Positions 15,526 through 17,932 of a stretch of 17,932 bases of DNA are shown here, one piece after another; within the stretch, counting starts at the first letter, position 1, and each line of letters starts with the position of its first letter. Made by a program: the position numbers and the translations under genes. This DNA is from Flavobacteriaceae bacterium. GTDB taxonomy: Bacteria > Bacteroidota > Bacteroidia > Flavobacteriales > Flavobacteriaceae. The notes under the pieces are model-generated. The model saw only the letters and a list, made by a program, of their open reading frames with translations, had not been told where the DNA came from and searched no databases. The stretch covers positions 1 through 17,932 of the forward strand of contig JAUXCI010000018.1 in assembly GCA_030618945.1 (NCBI GenBank), read 5' to 3'.

Positions 15526-16035
15526 ATGCAAAGTAAAACCCCTAATGATTCTTTAACCGTAATGACTGATCTCGTATTACCAGGTGAGACAAACCCTTTG
15601 GACAACTTATTCGGAGGAGAATTGCTTGCCAGGATGGATAGGGCTTCAAGTATTGCAGCGAGAAGGCATTGTAACAGGATAACCGTTACTGCAGCCGTTA
15701 ATCACGTCGTTTTTTCGAAGGCTGTACCAGTTGGAAGCGTTTTGACTATAGAGGCCAAAGTCTCGCGTTCTTTTAATTCTTCAATGGAAATTTTTGTCGA
15801 TGTTTGGATGGAAGACAGAGAATCAGGAGAAAGAACCAAGGTAAACGAAGGTATCTATACTTTTGTGGCAGTTGATAGAACGGGTTCGGCCGTAAAAGTG
15901 CCACAACTAGTGCCTGAAACTACTTTGGAAAAAGAAAGATTTGATGGTGCCTTAAGACGTAAACAATTAAGTCTTGTGCTTTCTAAGAAAATGGATCCAA
16001 ATGATGCAACAGAGTTAAAGGCGCTGTTTTTCTGA
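15526..16035 (+). CDS. acyl-CoA thioesterase, hotdog fold
   Basis: This 169-residue single-hotdog protein resembles the YciA/BACH-type acyl-CoA thioesterases, which hydrolyse fatty acyl-CoA to free acid and CoA in the cytoplasm. Visible marks are the N-terminal strand LVLPGETNPLDNLFGGELLARMDRA, here residues 17-40, with Asn23 and Asp38 near the active site, the VTAAVNHVVF strand (54-63), and a VDVWMED strand (91-97). The C-terminal tail (about 130-169) is charged and may be helical. The ATG follows an A-rich stretch, usual in this phylum. It lies 57 bp after the HU/SPOR gene and is convergent with the kinase gene (8 bp between stops). Chain-length preference is unknown. Confidence 0.88.
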   Translation: MQSKTPNDSLTVMTDLVLPGETNPLDNLFGGELLARMDRASSIAARRHCNRITVTAAVNHVVFSKAVPVGSVLTIEAKVSRSFNSSMEIFVDVWMEDRESGERTKVNEGIYTFVAVDRTGSAVKVPQLVPETTLEKERFDGALRRKQLSLVLSKKMDPNDATELKALFF

Positions 16036-16043
16036 AGCGATTA

Positions 16044-16895
16044 TTAAGCAAATTCATTAATAACACCCTCAATTCCTCTTAAATAGGATTTACCAAATAG
16101 AATCAGGTGCACCAAATTGGGGTATAAATTATGAATACTCATCCTCTTTTCCCATCCTGTTTCCATGGGTAAAATCTCATTGTAATAATCTAAAAAAATT
16201 CTGTCAAAACCTCCAAACATTTTTGTCATCGCTATATCCATTTCACGATGTCCGTAATAAATTGCCGGGTCTATAAATACCGGTGTTTGACGCATTCCAC
16301 ACATCAAATTTCCAGACCACAGATCTCCGTGAATTAATGCCGGTTTCTCCTTGGGAACGAGATTGGGGAAAGCTGTAAAAAAGCCATCAAACCATACTAG
16401 ATGTTTTCTATCTAATAATTGCCTATCAAAGGCTTTGTGAACCAAAGGCTGTATTCTGTTCTCTATAAAAAAGGTTCCCCAAGAATTCTTTTTGTCATTC
16501 AATTGCTCTAAAGATCCAATATAATTAGGGTATTCCAAGCCAAAATATTCTTGACTATTCAAATGAAGATTGCCCAGGGCATATCCAAAATTCTTCCAAA
16601 AATTATACTGAGGTTCTTCTGATTGTATATGAGCCAATATCAGGAACTGGTTTTCATCATGTTCGAATACATCAATAACCTGGGGAGTGATTACACCGTT
16701 GCGTGAAAGTTTATTCAAGCCCTCAGCCTCTTTTTCAAACATTTGAGGAAAGCTCGTCTTTTTATTTCGCTTTAACACATATTGACAGTCTGTTGTTTGA
16801 ATAAGAAAAGTATCATTGATATCTCCGCCTTGAAGAGGGCTAATATTCAATACATCCTGTGAAAGCCTGTTCGCTATAAATTCATTGATAAGCAT
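16044..16895 (-). CDS. fructosamine kinase family protein
   Basis: The 283-residue protein belongs to the fructosamine-3-kinase family within the protein-kinase-like fold. It has a glycine-rich start PLQGGDINDTF (20-30), a nucleotide-binding Lys in YVLKRN (K42), a helix Glu (FEKEAEGL), the catalytic loop HGDLWSGN (189-196, with D191 and N196) and the metal-binding FIDPA (D209). It continues to the conserved YYGHREMDIAM segment. Family members phosphorylate sugar-derived adducts on lysines so that they fall off (protein deglycation), or small ketosamines. The bacterial substrate is rarely proven. Only 19 bp separate it from the EnvC-type gene upstream, so they are probably co-transcribed. All key residues are present. 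Confidence 0.9.
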   Translation of the reverse strand: MLINEFIANRLSQDVLNISPLQGGDINDTFLIQTTDCQYVLKRNKKTSFPQMFEKEAEGLNKLSRNGVITPQVIDVFEHDENQFLILAHIQSEEPQYNFWKNFGYALGNLHLNSQEYFGLEYPNYIGSLEQLNDKKNSWGTFFIENRIQPLVHKAFDRQLLDRKHLVWFDGFFTAFPNLVPKEKPALIHGDLWSGNLMCGMRQTPVFIDPAIYYGHREMDIAMTKMFGGFDRIFLDYYNEILPMETGWEKRMSIHNLYPNLVHLILFGKSYLRGIEGVINEFA

Positions 16896-16914
16896 AGGAA
16901 CCTGTTTGGAAAAA

Positions 16915-17932
16915 CTAATTCTTATAAACCCATTCTTCAGGGTTCTGTCTTTGGACCTCTTTAAAAATCACAAATGCCAAAATAGTTTTACCCGTTGTTT
17001 TATCAGTATGTATGGTGCCTATTTTTTGCTTAGTAGATACCTTATCTCCTTTTTGAACGGTTACATTATCCAGGTTTTTATACACCGATATATAATTTCC
17101 ATGTTGAACAAGTACTGCTTTCTTTTTTCCAGGAAGCACTTGAATAGCCAAAACCTTACCATCAAAGATAACTCTGGCCTTTGAATTCTTTTCTGTAGCG
17201 TAGAAAATTCCGTTACTCTCAATGGTAATTCCTTTAAGCGTTGGGTGCGACTGAATTCCATATCTCCTTACAACTACGCCTCTTTCAACCGGTGAGGGCA
17301 ACTTTCCTTTGTTCGATATAAAGTCCTTTTCAAGTTCCTTGGCTTCAGGTGTAAGGGCAAAACCTGATGCTTTTACATTCCTTTCTTTCCTTGAACTGGC
17401 CATGGCTTCGGTAATTAATTTTTCCACCTTGCGATCAATCTCTTTTTCCTCCCGCTGTTTTTTATTTATTTCGGCAATATATTTTTTCTCTTTCTTCTTG
17501 ACGGTTTTTACCATCCCTTCCCGAGAAGCCTTCTCCTTGTTTATGCTGTCCTTTTCCTTTTGGTTTTCTACCAATAAAAGTTCTTTTTCCTTTTTGGTCT
17601 CAACCAAGTAATCATTTAGGTTTTGTAATTTGATTGTTTCAATCTTGATTTCTTCTCCCTGCCTCGCCTGGTAATCTGCATATTGCTTTATATACTCCAA
17701 CCGCTTATAGGCCTGCAAAAAGTTTTCCGAAGACAAGAGAAACATCAATCTGCTATTCTTGGTTTTGCTTTTATAGGACTGAACAACCATTTTTGCATAA
17801 TCCTTCTTAAGGCCTTCCAAACTATTCGTCAGAAGCCTAACCTCATTCTCATTTTCCGCAATTTCTTTTGACAACTGCTTTGTCTCTTCATTGATGGTAT
17901 TGATCAATTTCGTTCTTACCCCTATTCGATTA
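16915..17932 (-). CDS. EnvC-type murein hydrolase activator, 5' end outside window
   Basis: The reading frame is open from the window edge (17932) to the TAG at 16915-16917, so the start, and presumably a signal peptide, lie outside. About 339 residues are visible: a long charged coiled coil (about the first 190, rich in Glu/Lys), then a LytM/M23 domain (about the last 125, starting near GVVVRRYG). In the LytM domain the catalytic pattern is broken: the HxH that closes the zinc site is replaced by LAFVIF, and the first site reads HPTLKGITI. This fits EnvC, a non-enzymatic periplasmic activator of division amidases. Apparent start codons inside the frame (such as TTG at 17907) are not real starts. 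Confidence 0.87.
   Translation of the reverse strand, partial: NRIGVRTKLINTINEETKQLSKEIAENENEVRLLTNSLEGLKKDYAKMVVQSYKSKTKNSRLMFLLSSENFLQAYKRLEYIKQYADYQARQGEEIKIETIKLQNLNDYLVETKKEKELLLVENQKEKDSINKEKASREGMVKTVKKKEKKYIAEINKKQREEKEIDRKVEKLITEAMASSRKERNVKASGFALTPEAKELEKDFISNKGKLPSPVERGVVVRRYGIQSHPTLKGITIESNGIFYATEKNSKARVIFDGKVLAIQVLPGKKKAVLVQHGNYISVYKNLDNVTVQKGDKVSTKQKIGTIHTDKTTGKTILAFVIFKEVQRQNPEEWVYKN

Noticed and set aside
16885..17611. Plus-strand ORFs opposite the EnvC-type gene
   Set aside because: Phe/Ser/Leu-rich translations are the usual shadow of a Lys/Glu-rich coiled coil on the other strand.

Overview
The window looks like chromosomal DNA from a marine or aquatic member of the Flavobacteriaceae (Bacteroidota). 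The DNA is AT-rich. Shine-Dalgarno sites are weak or absent and several starts follow A-rich stretches. Bacteroidota-type -7 elements (TAnnTTTG) occur. The proteins also fit: a large TonB-dependent receptor with a carboxypeptidase-like N-terminal domain, a DUF5689 lipoprotein, a CCDC81-type HU/SPOR protein and a Kbl-QueD-LpxH-RadA run. The genus cannot be named from the sequence.

Layout. (1) 1-400: the N-terminal part of HflX, minus strand, cut by the window edge. (2) 475-6829: two paralogous endonuclease/exonuclease/phosphatase (EEP) proteins, both plus strand, flank a minus-strand pair made of a TonB-dependent receptor and a DUF5689 surface lipoprotein. One EEP lacks a signal peptide and the other has one. 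I read this as a candidate locus for using extracellular DNA or organic phosphate. (3) 6821-6961: a possible 46-residue small protein on the minus strand. (4) 7017-8786: a secreted DUF695/RraB-like protein and an MmuM-type homocysteine S-methyltransferase, probably co-transcribed. (5) 8801-12678: a minus-strand run kbl, queD, lpxH, radA (threonine/glycine metabolism, deazapurine or pterin synthesis, lipid A synthesis, recombination). (6) 12799-13329: a 531-bp segment bounded by 37-bp inverted repeats (34/37 identical) that encloses one 114-residue gene of unknown function. (7) 13328-17932: dprA (minus), a membrane-anchored HU/SPOR protein and an acyl-CoA thioesterase (plus), then a fructosamine-kinase-family gene and an EnvC-type murein hydrolase activator (minus; the latter cut at its 5' end by the window edge).

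Most of the window is ordinary housekeeping sequence. The two parts most worth following are the twin-EEP/receptor locus and the inverted-repeat-bounded gene between kbl and dprA. No tRNA, rRNA, CRISPR array, transposase, integrase or phage gene is visible, and I saw no convincing GC-rich intrinsic terminator. Apart from the inverted-repeat region, no gene-free stretch exceeds about 190 bp.
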